Positions 11,978-25,144 of a stretch of DNA of 64,000 nt are shown piece by piece. The stretch is from the NCBI RefSeq assembly GCF_012489685.1, contig NC_080045.1, forward strand, positions 12,363,648 through 12,427,647, given 5' to 3'. Each line of letters starts with the position of its first letter. Positions within the stretch are counted from its first letter, which is position 1. The position numbers and the translations under genes are program-made. Under the pieces are notes generated by a model, which was not told the DNA's origin, did no database searches, and worked only from the letters and a program-made list of their open reading frames with translations. This stretch comes from Lotus japonicus (taxonomy: Eukaryota; Streptophyta; Magnoliopsida; Fabales; Fabaceae).

Positions 11978-14900
11978 ATGGAAAGTCGAGGCCAAAAGCG
12001 TCCAGAAATGGCTGATGAACTCCCTGCTGATAAGCGGGCCTGTAGTTCATTGGATTTTCGACCGAGTTCTTCAAACTCATCAGTTCAAACTCATATGAAC
12101 TCTGCACAGTCAACAGGGGAGGCTCATCATGATAATGACATGGATACTTCCTCGTCTGCTTCGGCTTCAAGCCGATCAGAGGGAGAGCCAGAGAAGGATT
12201 CAGCTTATGGATCATGTGACTCAGATGAAATGGAGCAGCATTATAGCAGTCTTCATGAGTATCACAGGATGAGAGTATCCAGTGATCATGGAAAGTTTAA
12301 AAATATTATATCAAGCTTGAGTGGGCAGACAGAACCTTCTGGTCAGTTGGCTGTGCTTACTGAACTTTGTGAAGTTTTGTCATTTTGTACAGAAGGTTCA
12401 CTATCCAGCATGACTTCAGACATGTTATCACCGCTACTTGTAAAACTGGCAAAGCACGAGAGTAACCCGGATATTATGTTGTTTTCTGTGAGGGCCATCA
12501 CCTATATATGCGATCTGTACCCTCGATCAGCTGCTTTTCTTGTACGCCATGATGCTGTTCCTGTTTTATGTCAAAGATTATTGGCTATTGAGTATCTAGA
12601 TGTAGCTGAACAGGTAATTGGTGCTTGTTCGTTTATTGTATGTTTGTTTTTCTATTGGTAGAAAGAAAGGTTTATGCGTTATTGATTTTGTATTTATGTA
12701 GTGTCTCCAAGCATTGGAGAAAATATCGCGAGAGCAACCACTTGCTTGCTTACAGGCAGGGGCAATCATGGCTGTTCTAAATTATATTGACTTCTTCTCA
12801 ACAAGCATACAGGTAACCCTCTAACGCTATGACTCTATCTTCTTGAGTAATGAATGATCTTTTTCTGCCATCTATGAAAGTTAATATTTTATTTAAGTTA
12901 TTGTAGAAGTGAAGAATTAATTTTTCATTTTATATTTTACCTCTTTTTCCCTTGCACCAGAGAGTGGCACTTTCGACTGTTGTGAACATATGCAAGAAGC
13001 TTCCTTCCGAAAGCCCTACACCTTTCATGGAGGCTGTGCCCATATTATGCAATCTGCTTCAGTATGAGGATCGCCAGGTATCAGTTGTTGGATCAGAAGA
13101 CTACAGATTATACATACTGTAGGGGTTTCATCTTCCTTTTTGTTATATTTACTGACCTGACAACGTACTTTACCAGCTTGTCGAAAATGTTGCTTCGTGC
13201 TTAATCAAAATTGTGGAGCGAGTTTCTCAGTCCTCTGAAAGGATGGATGAGCTTTGTAAGCATGGACTGATTCAACAGGTCACACACCTTTTAAGTTTAA
13301 ATGGCCGGACAACCCTATCTCAAGCAATCTATAATGTAATTAATTTTGTATCTGCCTTTCTCATATTGTTGATTTCTCCATTTTATGCATATCAAATTTA
13401 ATGATAACATGAATCTGTTATATTGCTTAACAGGGATTGATAGGATTACTTGTCAAAATTTCATCAGGATCTGTTGTAGCCTTCACGACTTTATATGAGC
13501 TTAATATCAGCAGCATATTGAGAGAGATATTATCTACATTTGACCTCTCACATGGAGTATCAACATCACAGCTTGTTGGTGGTCATTGTAATCGGGTATG
13601 CAGCCTGGAATTGACTCTGTTTTGTCTTCTGCTGGTGTTGGGCAACACAGTTTAATTAGTTTCCTGTTTTCAAAGTGGAAAATATAGGTATAGTCATTTA
13701 TGGACTAGGTAATTGGTTATATTTTAATTTTAATATTAATAACATACTGCCGCAATTAAATGTTCATATCTGAGAATCTAAAGTAGTACTATTTAGCTCC
13801 TAAAAGTATCATTTCTCTGCACATAATTAAGGGGAAAAAAATAGAACACAGATGCTAATGAGCTTGTTTTGTTATTGGCATTGGATATCTGAAGTTTCAT
13901 CCTCCACTTGGCCTCCTATGCTCTCTTATGCAACTAGTTGCACCACCAATATTCCAAAAAATAAAAAAGCCTAGTAGAATGGTCTACAAAGTCATCTGAA
14001 ACAAACTATGAAGCTGGGAAGTTTTTATGATCAACATGATGTGATTATTAAGGAAATTTAGTGAAAATGTATCTTGAAGGCTGCAACTAGAAACATTGAA
14101 CTTTTTTTGTTGCCAAATACGCCGATTGATTTGTTTGCGCTGGTATAAAATTTAAATTAATAATTATTTTGAACATCTTCAATTCATGAACTACCAAGGC
14201 ATATTTGAATACCGTCATTCCATCTCTCTGTGATCATCAGTGTTGTCACATGTCTGCCATTGCCCCGCCATGGCGGAATTCCAGCAAGCCGCGGCCGATA
14301 TTCCACCATAATCTGCCATATTCTGCCATCCGCCATCAATATATGTCAAATATGGCCTATTCTTGGCTTTCAGCCATAACCTGCCATCCGCCATTAACAA
14401 CACGTTCTGTGATACATTTTTGATATTAATATATTTGGTTGGTGAGATGATTCATCTTGTATGACTGTCCAGTTTCAATTGTGAACAGTTTTGGATGTAT
14501 AACTCTCTGATGATGGGTGAAATAATTTCTGTAATATAGTAGAACGTTATGAATATCGTATTCATTATCATTTAAAAATGCTCATGATATGTGCTGTTTG
14601 TACTGATGCATTGAAGTTTTCTGAGGTATATTTTCAACTCTTGTCACATTTTATGTACTTTGCTCTTGGTATTTATTTAGTAGTGTCACTCATGAATACA
14701 ATTAAAAGTTCTTCTTTTTCGATGAATTCTCATTAATGTGATTTGAGAGATTTATTATTAATGAGCTGTGTGAAGGGTTTATCTTATAATTTGCTGGCTT
14801 GCTAGGTATATGAAGTTCTCAAATTGCTAAATGAGCTTCTTCCTGGGTTGGATAAAGATCAAAATGATCAATTGGTGCTAGACAAAGAATCTTTTCTAGC

Positions 14901-17900
14901 TAATCACCCAGATCTGCTGCAAAAGCTTGGGATGGATGTGCTTCCCGTGTTAATCCAGGTTGGTTGATTTTCTTGTAACTAGATTAGCACACTTCCTTTT
15001 TTATGACATTTGTATATCTATTTCATCCTTTCGCAGGTGTTCAATTCTGGTGCAAGTTTATTTGTTTGTCATGGATGTCTATCTGTTATGTACAAGTTAG
15101 TTTGTTTGAGCAAAGCTGACATGCTTGTTGAATTGCTTAAGAGCGCCAGTATTTCAAGGTAAAGCAGGCCTCCTTATCCTTTGCATTATTAAATATATTT
15201 TATTAATTATTGATTTTGTTTTTGTTAATTTGACAGTTTCTTGGCTGGAGTGTTAACTCGAAAGGATCAACATATGCTAATGTTAGCATTGCAGATTGCT
15301 GAGATAATTCTTCAAAATTTTTCAGATGTTTTCTTGAAGTTATTTATAAAGGAAGGTGTCTATTTTGCCATTGATGCTATCTTATCACCAGAAAGTTCTT
15401 CACAATCAATTTACCCAGTATTTAGTGGCATTCAGTTGACATTGGACTCTGGTCATAGGTCTGCTTCTAGAGAGGCCCCCAAGTGCTTATGTTATGCATT
15501 TTCAACTGGCCAATCTCCTGCATCATCAGAAGCCAGAAATTGCAAACTAGACAAAGACTCTGTTCATAATCTTGCAGTGCAGATTAAAACCAAATACTTA
15601 GCACCGGAATTATATGATTCTGAAAAAGGATTGACTGATATTCTGCAGAATCTCAGAGAACTTTCTAATGATTTGTTGAGCATGTCTACTGACAACAGTG
15701 CTCTTACTGTGCATGAAGACAAGATCAATAGTATACTGTATCAAATTATGGACAAGCTTATTGGCAAGGAACAAGTTTCTACTTTTGAATTTGTTGAGAG
15801 CGGAGTTGTGAAATCGCTTGTCAATTATTTATCTCATGGTCAGTATATGAGTGAAAACAAGGGGGTAAATGGTATTTGTGGTTATAATGCTGTCATTGAA
15901 AAACGTTTTGAGGCTCTGGCTAGTGCATGCTTATGTACATCTCAGCCTCTCTCTGGCGATACACCCCTTTCTGTATTGATCAGGAACCTGCAGAGTGCAC
16001 TGACTTCATTGGAAGCTTTCCCTATTATTCTGAGCAATGGAGCCAAACTGAGAAATTCATTTGCTTCTGTTCCTAATGGATGTACCATTCCTTATCCTTG
16101 CTTGAGAGTTCGTTTTGTCAGGGGGGAGAAAGAGACTGGTCTGAATGACTATACTGAGGATTTTCTTTCTGTTGATCCTTTTTCTTCTTTGCATTCCATT
16201 GAAAGATATCTGTGGCCAAAGGTCAGTGTGGAAAACACACAGCATACACGATCATCATCCAGTCAAGTATTGTTGCAACCAGAAAGTCCACCCCTCCAAT
16301 CACCATCGAATGCAAGTTCCTTACCATATTGATTTACTGAAGTGATAGCCAATATTTGGTTTGTTGTGTGTGTGTGTGTGTGTGTGGGGATGAGTGTTTT
16401 TTCTTAATTTATGTTTTTCTGTTATTCATGTATACAAGTTTTGCAGGGAGAAGAGCCAAAGTTGTCACAGCCTACACCTGCCGACCAAGTAGTCAATGTG
16501 AATGCAGGGGAATCATCATCCTCTGGAACTCAGGTTGATATCTTTATTAATATTGTATAATGCAGAATATTCTTGGTTGTTATTTGAAACAAACTAAGTT
16601 CAAAATTATGCTATATAATGGTTCTTGGTACGTAAGCTTGATGTGTTTTCTAAATTATGTCATTTTATGATTTGTATCAACTGACATTATTTATTTTCTT
16701 TAAACTTGTGGGTAAGTTAATATTGAGATGAATTAAAATTGCTTTTAATACATGCTTTGTTGTATTCTCAAATTACCACTGGCTAGTTGTGCTGTTGTTT
16801 TACGTGTGTACTGTGTTTGTGTATCGTAACTGATTTGATCAATATCGATTTTATCATGATAACAAATACAGTATTTTGATTTTTGAGCACTTCTGCATAT
16901 GTTTGAATTTTTGTTTTCATATCTAACAGGTGTATGCGAAACAAGAACTGCAAGTCAGTGCAGAACCAGACTCAAAACTAGAGAAACAGCATCCTGCCCC
17001 TTGTAGTAGCGAAGCTTCTCAAAAACTTGTCTTTTACCTTGAAGGACAACCTCTGGATCATAATTTGACTCTATATCAGGCAATTCTTTGCCAAATAATT
17101 AAACAAAATGATTGTGTTTCTGGTGCAAAATTGTGGAGTCAAGTGCATATATTAACCTATGGAAGGGCTGTGAAATCTGAGGACACAATGCCTCCAGAAT
17201 GTTATCCTTCACCTCAAGATTTCTCTGATGACAAAGTTTTAGCTTATTATCAGCGTACTCCTTTTTTATCAGACATGTTCTCTTATGAACTTGTTTCTGA
17301 TTTGGAGAAGTCAAGTCCAATTTATGCTATTTTGTTTCTTCTTAAAAGCTTGGAAGGCCTGAACCGATTTATATTTCACATTATGTCTCGTGAAAGAGTT
17401 TGTGCTTTTGCTGAAAGGAAAGTTGATAATCTGGATAACCTAAAAATAACAGTTCCTTCTGTTTCTCAAAATGAGTTTGTGAGTAGCAAGTTGACAGAGA
17501 AGCTGGAGCAGCAAATGAGGGACTGTTTGGCGGTCTCCATCGGTGGTATGCCTTTGTGGTGTAATCAATTAATGGCTTCATGTCCTTTCCTATTTAGTTT
17601 TGAGGCAAGATGCAAGTACTTCAAATTGGCAGCATTTGGTCAGCCACAAATTCAACCTCATATGTCTTACAACAACTCAGGAACAATTGGTGACAGGCGA
17701 CAAAGCGCTGGTGGATTGCATCGAAAGAAATTCTTAGTTTATCGCAATAGGATTCTGGAATCTGCTACACAAATGATGGACCTACATGCTAGTCATAAAG
17801 TGGTTCTTGAAGTGGAATATGATGAAGAAGTGGGTACTGGTCTTGGACCAACTTTGGAATTTTATACCCTGGTTTGCCAAGAGTTCCAGAAATCTGGCCT

Positions 17901-20479
17901 GGGGATGTGGAGGGAGGATGCTTCTTCATTTACCCTAAAGACAAACTTGCAGGCTGAGCAAATAGAAATCCATTCTTTTTATGGACTCTTTCCTCGTCCA
18001 TGTTCATCAATGCAAGATACATCTAGTGGCATACAGTACTCTGAAATAACAAAGAAATTTTTCCTTTTAGGCCAAGTTATTGCTAAAGCACTTCAAGATG
18101 GAAGGGTCTTAGATCTCCACTTCTCTAAAGCATTCTATAAGCTTATTCTTGGAAAGGTAAGCAATTCTGGTTGCAATTAGTTAACTTCACACGAGCCTGT
18201 GACCCAGCAACATATAATTAGATGTATAATGATGGTCGTTATAACTGACGGAGTCTCTCTATTTGCTTATTTCCATGTCTTTTTAGGAACTTTCTCTATA
18301 TGATATTCCGTCACTTGATCCTGGGCTTGGTGGGGTGCTGCAAGAGTTCCAAGCACTTGTTAACCGGAAAAAATTCCTTGAATCCATCAGTGGAGGGAAT
18401 TCCGAGTTGGAATGTGGACTAAGCTTTCGAGATACTAGAATTGAGGATCTTTGTCTTGATTTTACTCTTCCTGGATATCCTGATATTGTTCTTGCCTCAG
18501 GGTCTGATCACACAATGGTATGACATTGTTTGATATTTTGCAATTCAATTTTTATTTTAATCCTTTAGTTGGTGGAGGAATACAAACTTCATATATGTAT
18601 CCTTTTTGGTAGGTAAATATGGGGAACCTTGAGGATTATGTTTCATTTATTATTGATGCAACTGTGCGCTCTGGAATTTCAAGACAAATGGAAGCTTTTA
18701 AATCTGGCTTTAACCAGGTCTGTCACTTTGTCTTGATAGCGGTTAATATACTTCTAGCTGTTTTGACTTTTTAAATGAGCCACTGCTTAAAACAAGAATA
18801 TTTTTTGTTGTGTTATAGTTGCTAATGCTCCATTAGAGTTGAAGAGAATTGCACCTCAAGAGAAAAGAATAAACCTAAAAGAGGGGTTTACCTAACACAT
18901 AATGAAACAAAATAATATTGGCTTGTAGCTAACCTCTGTAAACAAGAATGTGGGTTATTGTCTGTTGTATGGTTTGAAGAGCCACAGGACGGTGAGGTAT
19001 GGATCCAATTTTTGAATTAGATGACTTCATACAAAATATTATTTTACGAGTCTCGATGAGTTTCAAAGCCAAAAGGATGGGAAAGAGAGAAAATGGAAGC
19101 TTTGTTGGGGGCACTAACTTTGTTTGTTTGAGAAGTTGTTAGTTTGATTTTTTTGTTCATCTTGAGATGTCACACAGTAGATTAATTAAGCTCTCGAAAG
19201 AGCTGAGTATTTCATTTTCGTCTTTTGGCCTAAATGCTACTCCCTAATATTTCTCTCTTCTACTTTAGTTTGACAAAAAGTATAGAGACCTTAGGGGAGA
19301 GGATGAGGGAGAAGGGGTCTTGGGTGGAGAATGAGCGAGAGAAGGATGATACCTATAAGATTCTTAAACCTAGTCCATTACCCTGCTTAAATGTGATGTT
19401 ATACATAATCAGAACTAGTTTTTGTGTCTTGAAGCTCTTGATTATCTTCTAAATCATTTCTTTTATGTGTTCATTGCAACCTATCAAGATCAGTATACTG
19501 AATACTAAATTTTCTACACGATTTACTGTTTACAAGACTCCTCATGAATTTCTTATATATCTTCATCGTGATTCTCAATTTTTTAAAGGAAGAAACTTGT
19601 TTTCCTCTTTCAGGTTTTCCCTATCCATCATCTTCAGATTTTCAATGAAGAAGAACTTGAGCGTATACTTTGTGGAGAGCATGATTCTTGGGCTGTATGT
19701 ATAAATTTCATGTTGTTAATCAATATGTATATGTGACTTTCTTTCCTTGTAGAGAGGGGAGGAAAAGCAATTAAATAAGTGCTTAATTGTTGCAATGCCT
19801 TGTTAGGAGATCAATGAGCTTGCAGATCACATCAAGTTCGATCATGGGTACACTGCTAGCAGTCCTCCCGTTGTTAATGTAAGCATTCATGTACTCGTAG
19901 ATACCTTTTAATCTTATTTTCTGAATATTTTATTAACTGGATCTCATAATTTATGCACCACCGTGGACTCAGTTGTTGGAAATTATCCGAGAGTTTGACC
20001 ATAAACAGCGACGAGCCTTTCTGCTGTTTGTGACTGGCACACCTCGACTTCCTCCAGGAGGATTGTCGTCTCTCAATCCGAAGTTGACTATTGTCCGAAA
20101 GGTCTACTTATTATATTAATAAACTCTCTATTTTTGCTTTTATACTTAATCACACAAATGTATACATATATATTTTGTTTGTAATATCTCCTTACATATG
20201 CTCTTGGTGATTTAACAGCACTGTAGCAACCGGGCAGACGCAGACTTACCAAGCGTGATGACGTGTGCAAATTACCTTAAACTACCTCCGTATTCAACAA
20301 AAGTACCTGCACTGTTTCACCCTTCTATCAGTTAAAATGCTTCAAACATATTTTAGAAAATGGTTTTCTTACTCTCGAATCTTAATATTCTTTGGCCATT
20401 CATTCAATTTCAGGAAAAGATGAAAGAGAAGCTCTTGTATGCTATTACGGAGGGTCAGGGATCTTTCCACCTTTCATAA
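11978..20479 (+). CDS. UPL4: HECT-type E3 ubiquitin ligase, UPL4-like (17 coding exons)
   Basis: Exons: 11978-12613, 12702-12812, 12961-13077, 13177-13335, 13434-13595, 14806-14958, 15037-15158, 15237-16311, 16447-16533, 16930-18156, 18287-18517, 18613-18717, 19614-19694, 19807-19878, 19973-20101, 20219-20302 and 20414-20479. All phases agree and give about 1538 residues, close to Arabidopsis UPL4 (about 1500). The N-terminus ([20 protein letters not shown]) matches UPL4/UPL3. It is followed by an acidic Ser-rich part, then an armadillo-like helical region (about 90-480), and a C-terminal HECT domain (about 1140-1538) containing [20 protein letters not shown]. The catalytic Cys, in [13 protein letters not shown], is near residue 1505. 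The protein ends [11 protein letters not shown], typical of the family. HECT ligases accept ubiquitin from an E2 on this Cys and pass it to substrates; UPL3/UPL4 act with the proteasome in plants. Exon 8 ends at a probable GC donor. Choice of UPL4 over UPL3 rests on the N-terminal match. Confidence 0.93.
13596..14805 (+). repeat. Large UPL4 intron holding a gccat-rich repeat
   Basis: This 1210-bp intron lies between NR-coding exon 5 and exon 6. At 14250-14400 it carries a cluster of ctgccatccgccat-like phrases with gccatggcggaa, resembling non-autonomous hAT-like repeats common in plant introns. Flanking gtgttgt and acaacac (about 14240 and 14396) may be short inverted ends, but no target duplication is visible. 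Confidence 0.4.
16312..16446 (+). other. Probable GC-AG intron of UPL4, with a (GT)n run
   Basis: The donor reads GAAT|GCAAGTT, where GCAAGT is the standard GC-donor consensus, and the acceptor is ttttgcag. Both sides are phase 0 and join SPSN to [11 protein letters not shown]. The nearest GT donor (one base into the next codon) would put the following exon out of frame. A (TG)n run occupies 16364-16386. Confidence 0.65.
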
Positions 20480-21110
20480 CTTCATTCTCTTGCCTGGATC
20501 TATATTTGGATTCTGAAGCTGTAATTATTAGGGTTAATTGATAGTAATGTAGATAAGGGTGTGAAGGAGTTGCTGGCAGAGTTCTCAATGAGTTACTGAA
20601 AGTGGTGGCCACAACAAGTTACTTGGGGATGAAGCTCCTGTCTTCACTGACTACAATTGTTGGGGGTGTGTACATAGCCTGCTGATAGTTAGTTGGTTAA
20701 CTAGTTTCATCTGTACAGAACGGAGGGCAGTTTCTGGGGCCACACTTTGATTTTTGCTGTACAGATTTTATATACAGGAACCTTAATGATTAACAGTTGT
20801 TTACATGCAATGGTAATAGCTGCTATCTTTGCTCTTGTTGCTACATTTGCGGTATATTTTTATTATATTTGATTTTCTTGGACATTTCATGCCACCTTTT
20901 GAAGTTACATTTTTAGTTATGCACTGTGACTGACAGTAAAACACTTGAGATGACTTGAACTCAGATTAAGCCAGCAGTCTAATTTTGCCAAGTTTTTAAT
21001 ATTTTAGTTAAGTGGTGTCCCTCATCAGTAGGCCAGTGGTTCCCTGAAAATACAGAGCAACAATACAAGGGTGTCACCATTGTGACATCTAAAGTGGTGT
21101 CCCTCATCTT
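20480..21110 (+). other. UPL4 3' flank
   Basis: The region after the stop codon is AT-rich and gene-free. The 3'UTR probably runs a few hundred bases, but no single polyadenylation signal stands out. Confidence 0.35.
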
Positions 21111-21114
21111 GTCA

Positions 21115-22420
21115 TAGCCTTTCACATTTGCTTTTTGCTGATGATGTTGTTTGATTGATGATATTCTTGCAAAAATCTTGCGGAGTTTTAGGCCAAAAAG
21201 CTAGTTGACATAAATCCAGAGTTCTCTACTTTGGGGATCAGAAAAACTTATAATTTTGGCATGTATTTGGGAGTTCCTCTTCTACATTCTAGAGTTATCA
21301 AAGAAATTAAGTTTTCTTAAAAAGTTATAAGGCTTGAAAGTTAATACTCTTTCGGTCTTTCATTTTCTTATGAAAGACATCCTAGTTTATGAAATGGGTA
21401 AACCTTATTAGAAATTAAGCATTGCTGATAAGTTTTCATTAAAATCAGTTTTTCCCATGCTGTTCCACAACTTGAGTGTTGGTCCAAGTCTTCTTTATGA
21501 AGCGATTTGGAAATTTAAAGACTCTCTCTGGAAGCTAGCACATAACATGCTTGTTAAAAATGGGGGAAGAATAAAGAGAAACATGAGTTATGATGCCTAT
21601 TGTCCCAAATGCCAAGTAGAGGAAGACATTGTTATGCATGCAATCAGGGACTACTCTAGTGTTCAAGAGGTGTGGAATGCTTTCATTGAGGAAGAGGATT
21701 GGAGCAAGTGTTTTTGTCTTGGAAACTTAGATTGGTTGGTTCACAATCTACAGTCCATAGAGGAGTGAGTATCATCTGAACATTAATATTTGGTATTACA
21801 GCTTGGCAAATTTGGAAGCATAAGTCTGAGTTAGTCTTCAATTGCAGATCATCCTTATCAAGTAACATTATTGTTATAATTATTAGTTTTGCATCTCAAG
21901 TTATCAACAACCTTGCCCTCCCAGACAGAAAACTCTTGTTTCAGAAACATGAGCATTTGATTTCTTAGAGGTTACCAAAACCATGAATTCTGAAAATGAA
22001 CTGATACAGTTAGAGCATAACTTTGAGGTGCTTTGAAGGGGATGAGATTGGCTCATTGGATCAAACTACGTATGTTAATGATGGAAATGGACTCTAAGGT
22101 CTCCCACGACCTGATTGTAGTTAAATGCTTCGTAGTTCATCCTTGTAGTGATTTGATAAAAGAGATTAATTATCTTGTTTGCTTGGACTGAGAAACCTCT
22201 TTCCACCATATATATCGGGAAGCCAATAGAAGTGCTGACCACCTTGCTAATTTTGGTCACGATATTCCTTTTATGAACTTTGGTCTAAATCACATTCATG
22301 TCACCCTTTACAATTTTCTTAGGAATGATATTGTTGAAGTCTTCTTCCCCATGTTAAGGACTTAGCTTGTTTTATGCGCGTTTAACCCCATTTTTTATGA
22401 GGAAAAAAGAGTAACCTTGG
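21115..22420 (+). pseudogene. Decayed L1-type LINE (reverse transcriptase, zf-RVT, RNase H)
   Basis: Three consecutive LINE modules are readable on the plus strand. A reverse-transcriptase active-site remnant (HLLFADDVV followed by a stop) lies at about 21128-21160. A 103-residue open piece at 21457-21768 has the zf-RVT pattern (AIWKFKDSLWKLAHNML, then CPKCQVEEDIVMHAIRDYSSVQEVWNAF). An RNase H tail (YREANRSADHLANFG) lies at about 22208-22260. Stops and frameshifts separate them. The order RT, zinc knuckle, RNase H is that of plant L1 elements. It sits between the UPL4-like and PPR genes, in the same orientation. Confidence 0.8.
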
Positions 22421-22921
22421 ATCTAGAGACATAAAAGATTAAAATGCTAAGTTTGGATGAAGTAAATAGGAAGAAGCCAAGTTACAATCTCATTTCAAAC
22501 ATACATGAAGGTTTATATATAAGATTACATAATATTGAACTTGTCATCAAAATATCTAAAAAAATTCAAATTTTTCTATATAATTGTAAACACATTGAAT
22601 CCTTACCGTCGGTAAACCCTCAGTTGGTGGGCAACCCTCCTCGAGGAAATCCCCTGACGCTTCTACCCAGGAGTGAGTCTCAACTGACCTCCATAGTATG
22701 TCACTGACGTCCTGCGTGATAAACTAAACTGGAGGTGTTTTCTCAACGTTATACACAAATTATAGTAAGTTGTTTTGTTTGGACAAGAGAAAGAAAATGG
22801 ACAATAAGGCATGAGAAACAAGTGGAAGGAACACCAAAAACGTAGCTAGTTGCAATTCCAACACCACCTCCTCTTATCCACACACAGAACAAACCTCTGT
22901 TTCTCAAATGGAGGAACAGCC
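22421..22921. other. Intergenic, upstream region of the PPR gene
   Basis: No gene is seen. The short segment must hold the PPR promoter and leader. A cytosine-rich leader starts at about 22,860. Confidence 0.4.
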
Positions 22922-25144
22922 ATGAATGCTTCTCTGCTTCTTCCTCCATCATCACCAACCTCCACTTCTACCTCCTCACTCTCTTACCCATACCCACTTC
23001 ACCATCCTCCACCTCCATCTCCGTTTAAGTTCTCCAAATCCAGCACCACCTTCATCCTCAACTACACAAACCCCACCTCACACACTGCACCCATCACTGC
23101 ACCCGAGCCTCTGGACCACAAGCTGCTAACGCTCCTGCAGCAGAGGAAAACAGAGGAAGCTTGGATTGCTTACACCCAATGCACCCATCTTCCTAATCCC
23201 ACGTGTTTAAGCCGTTTGGTCTCTCAACTTTCTTACCACAACACCCTGCCATCACTCACGCGCGCCCAGTCCATCCTCACGCGCCTCCGCAATGAGCGCC
23301 AGCTCCACCGTCTCGACGCCAACTCACTCGGCCTGCTTGCCGTCGCAGCTGCAAAAGCTGGTCACACTCTCTACGCCGCCTCCGTCGTCAAGTCCATGCT
23401 CCGGTCCGGCTACCTCCCGCATGTCAAGGCCTGGAGCGCCGTCGTCAGTAGACTCGCGTCCTCCGGAGACTCGGTTGAGGCACTGGGGCTCTTCCGGGCC
23501 GTCACGCGCCGCCTCCGGAAGATTACTGACCCTGATGTGGCGGCGGACTCGCGGCCTGACACCGGGGCATTCAACGCTGTGCTCAATGCCTGTGCAAATT
23601 CCGGGGATGGTAAGATGTTCTTGCAACTGTTTGATGAAATGCCTCAGTTTGGTGTTGTGCCTGATGCGTTGAGTTATAACATTGTCATGAAGCTGTGTTG
23701 TAGAAAGGATAGGAAAGACTTGCTTGTGTTTGTGTTGGAGAGGATTCTTGAGCAGAATGTACCTTTGTGTATGACTACTTTGCATTCCTTGGTTGCTGCT
23801 TATGTTGATTTTGGCGATTTAGATACGGCTGAGATAATAGTTCAGGCAATGAGGGAGAAGAGGAGAGATCTTTGTAGGATACTGAGGGAGTCCAATTCAG
23901 AGTATATAGGTGGAAAGAATGATTCTGTTTTTCAGAAGTTGCTTCCTAATTCGATGAATCAGAGTGGCAACGGCAATGGTGGTGGTGTCTATCAGCCTCC
24001 TTTGTTGCCAAAACCATATACTCCTAACACTAGAATTTACACCACTTTAATGAAAGGTTATATGAAGTCAGGGCGAGTTAGTGACACGGTGAGGATGCTC
24101 GAGGCGATGCGCCGGCAAGATGATAGTGCTAGTCACCCTGACCATGTTTCCTATACCACTGTGGTTTCGGCGCTTGTGAAGGCGGGTTTTATGGACCGGG
24201 CTCGTCAAGTTCTTGCTGAAATGACGAGAATTGGGGTGTCTGCGAACCGGATAACCTACAACATTCTCCTCAAGGGTTACTGTAAGCAGCTGCAGATAGA
24301 CAAGGCAAGGGAATTGCTTAGGGAGATGGCTGAAGATGCAGAGATTCAGCCTGATGTGGTGTCCTATAATATACTTATTGATGGGTGTATATTGGTTGAT
24401 GACAGTGCCGGGGCTCTTTCCTTTTTCAATGAGATGAGGGCAAGAGAAATAGCCCCAACCAAGATTAGTTACACAACTTTGATGAAAGCTTTTGCATTGT
24501 CAGGGCAACCAAAGCTAGCTCACAGGGTGTTTGATGAGATGGTAAATGATCCTCGCGTGAAGGTGGATTTAATCGCGTGGAACATGCTGGTTGAAGGATA
24601 TTGCAGGTTGGGTTTGCTGGAAGAAGCAAAGAAACTGATTGAAAAACTGAAGGAGAATGGATTTCACCCTGATGTGGGAACTTATGGCAGTTTTGCCAAT
24701 GGGATTGCATTAGCAAGAAAACCAGGAGAGGCACTTATACTTTGGAATGAAGTGAAGGAGAGGTGGGAGGCAGGAAGGGATAGGGAAAACTCTGACTCTT
24801 CTGTTCCTCCATTGAAACCTGATGAGGGGCTTTTGGATACTCTTGCTGATATCTGTGTGAGGGCTGCATTTTTCAGAAAGGCCTTGGAAATTGTGGCGTG
24901 CATGGAAGAGAATGGGATACCTCCAAATAAGACCAAGTTTACTAGAATCTATGTGGAAATGCATTCAAGAATGTTTACTAGTAAGCATGCTTCAAGGGCT
25001 AGGCAAGACAGGAGAGTGGAGAGGAAAAGGGCAGCTGAGGCTTTTAAGTTTTGGCTGGGTTTGCCTAATTCTTACTATGGAAGTGAGTGGCGATTAGAAC
25101 CTATTGATGGATATGGATCTGGCTCTGATTCTGATTCTGTTTAG
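22922..25144 (+). CDS. HCF152: Chloroplast pentatricopeptide repeat protein, HCF152-like
   Basis: This is a single exon of 740 residues, similar in length to Arabidopsis HCF152 (At3g09650, 778). I chose the ATG at 22922; the frame is open further upstream but without an ATG. Residues 1-60 are rich in Ser, Thr and Pro and lack acidic residues, as in a plastid transit peptide. About ten 35-residue PPR motifs follow from about residue 210, for example TGAFNAVLNACANSGDGK, TRIYTTLMKGYMKSGRVS, VSYTTVVSALVKAGFMDRA and ITYNILLKGYCKQLQIDKA, each ending in a PD or PN step. The tail is basic and then ends in a Ser-Asp run. In Arabidopsis, HCF152 binds the psbH-petB region and is needed for processing of the psbB operon RNA. 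P-class motifs, with no E/DYW domain, fit this role. Bases 22,950-23,560 are notably C-rich on this strand compared with the rest of the gene. Confidence 0.88.
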   Translation: MNASLLLPPSSPTSTSTSSLSYPYPLHHPPPPSPFKFSKSSTTFILNYTNPTSHTAPITAPEPLDHKLLTLLQQRKTEEAWIAYTQCTHLPNPTCLSRLVSQLSYHNTLPSLTRAQSILTRLRNERQLHRLDANSLGLLAVAAAKAGHTLYAASVVKSMLRSGYLPHVKAWSAVVSRLASSGDSVEALGLFRAVTRRLRKITDPDVAADSRPDTGAFNAVLNACANSGDGKMFLQLFDEMPQFGVVPDALSYNIVMKLCCRKDRKDLLVFVLERILEQNVPLCMTTLHSLVAAYVDFGDLDTAEIIVQAMREKRRDLCRILRESNSEYIGGKNDSVFQKLLPNSMNQSGNGNGGGVYQPPLLPKPYTPNTRIYTTLMKGYMKSGRVSDTVRMLEAMRRQDDSASHPDHVSYTTVVSALVKAGFMDRARQVLAEMTRIGVSANRITYNILLKGYCKQLQIDKARELLREMAEDAEIQPDVVSYNILIDGCILVDDSAGALSFFNEMRAREIAPTKISYTTLMKAFALSGQPKLAHRVFDEMVNDPRVKVDLIAWNMLVEGYCRLGLLEEAKKLIEKLKENGFHPDVGTYGSFANGIALARKPGEALILWNEVKERWEAGRDRENSDSSVPPLKPDEGLLDTLADICVRAAFFRKALEIVACMEENGIPPNKTKFTRIYVEMHSRMFTSKHASRARQDRRVERKRAAEAFKFWLGLPNSYYGSEWRLEPIDGYGSGSDSDSV

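Noticed and set aside
16356..16538. Continuation of UPL4 as a separate ORF through the (TG)n run
   Set aside because: The frame differs from the one that matches the family ([11 protein letters not shown]); it is an out-of-frame reading of intron and exon 9.
23324..23785. Minus-strand 153-codon ORF inside the PPR gene
   Set aside because: It is a shadow of the strong codon bias of the PPR gene on the opposite strand, without any known motif.
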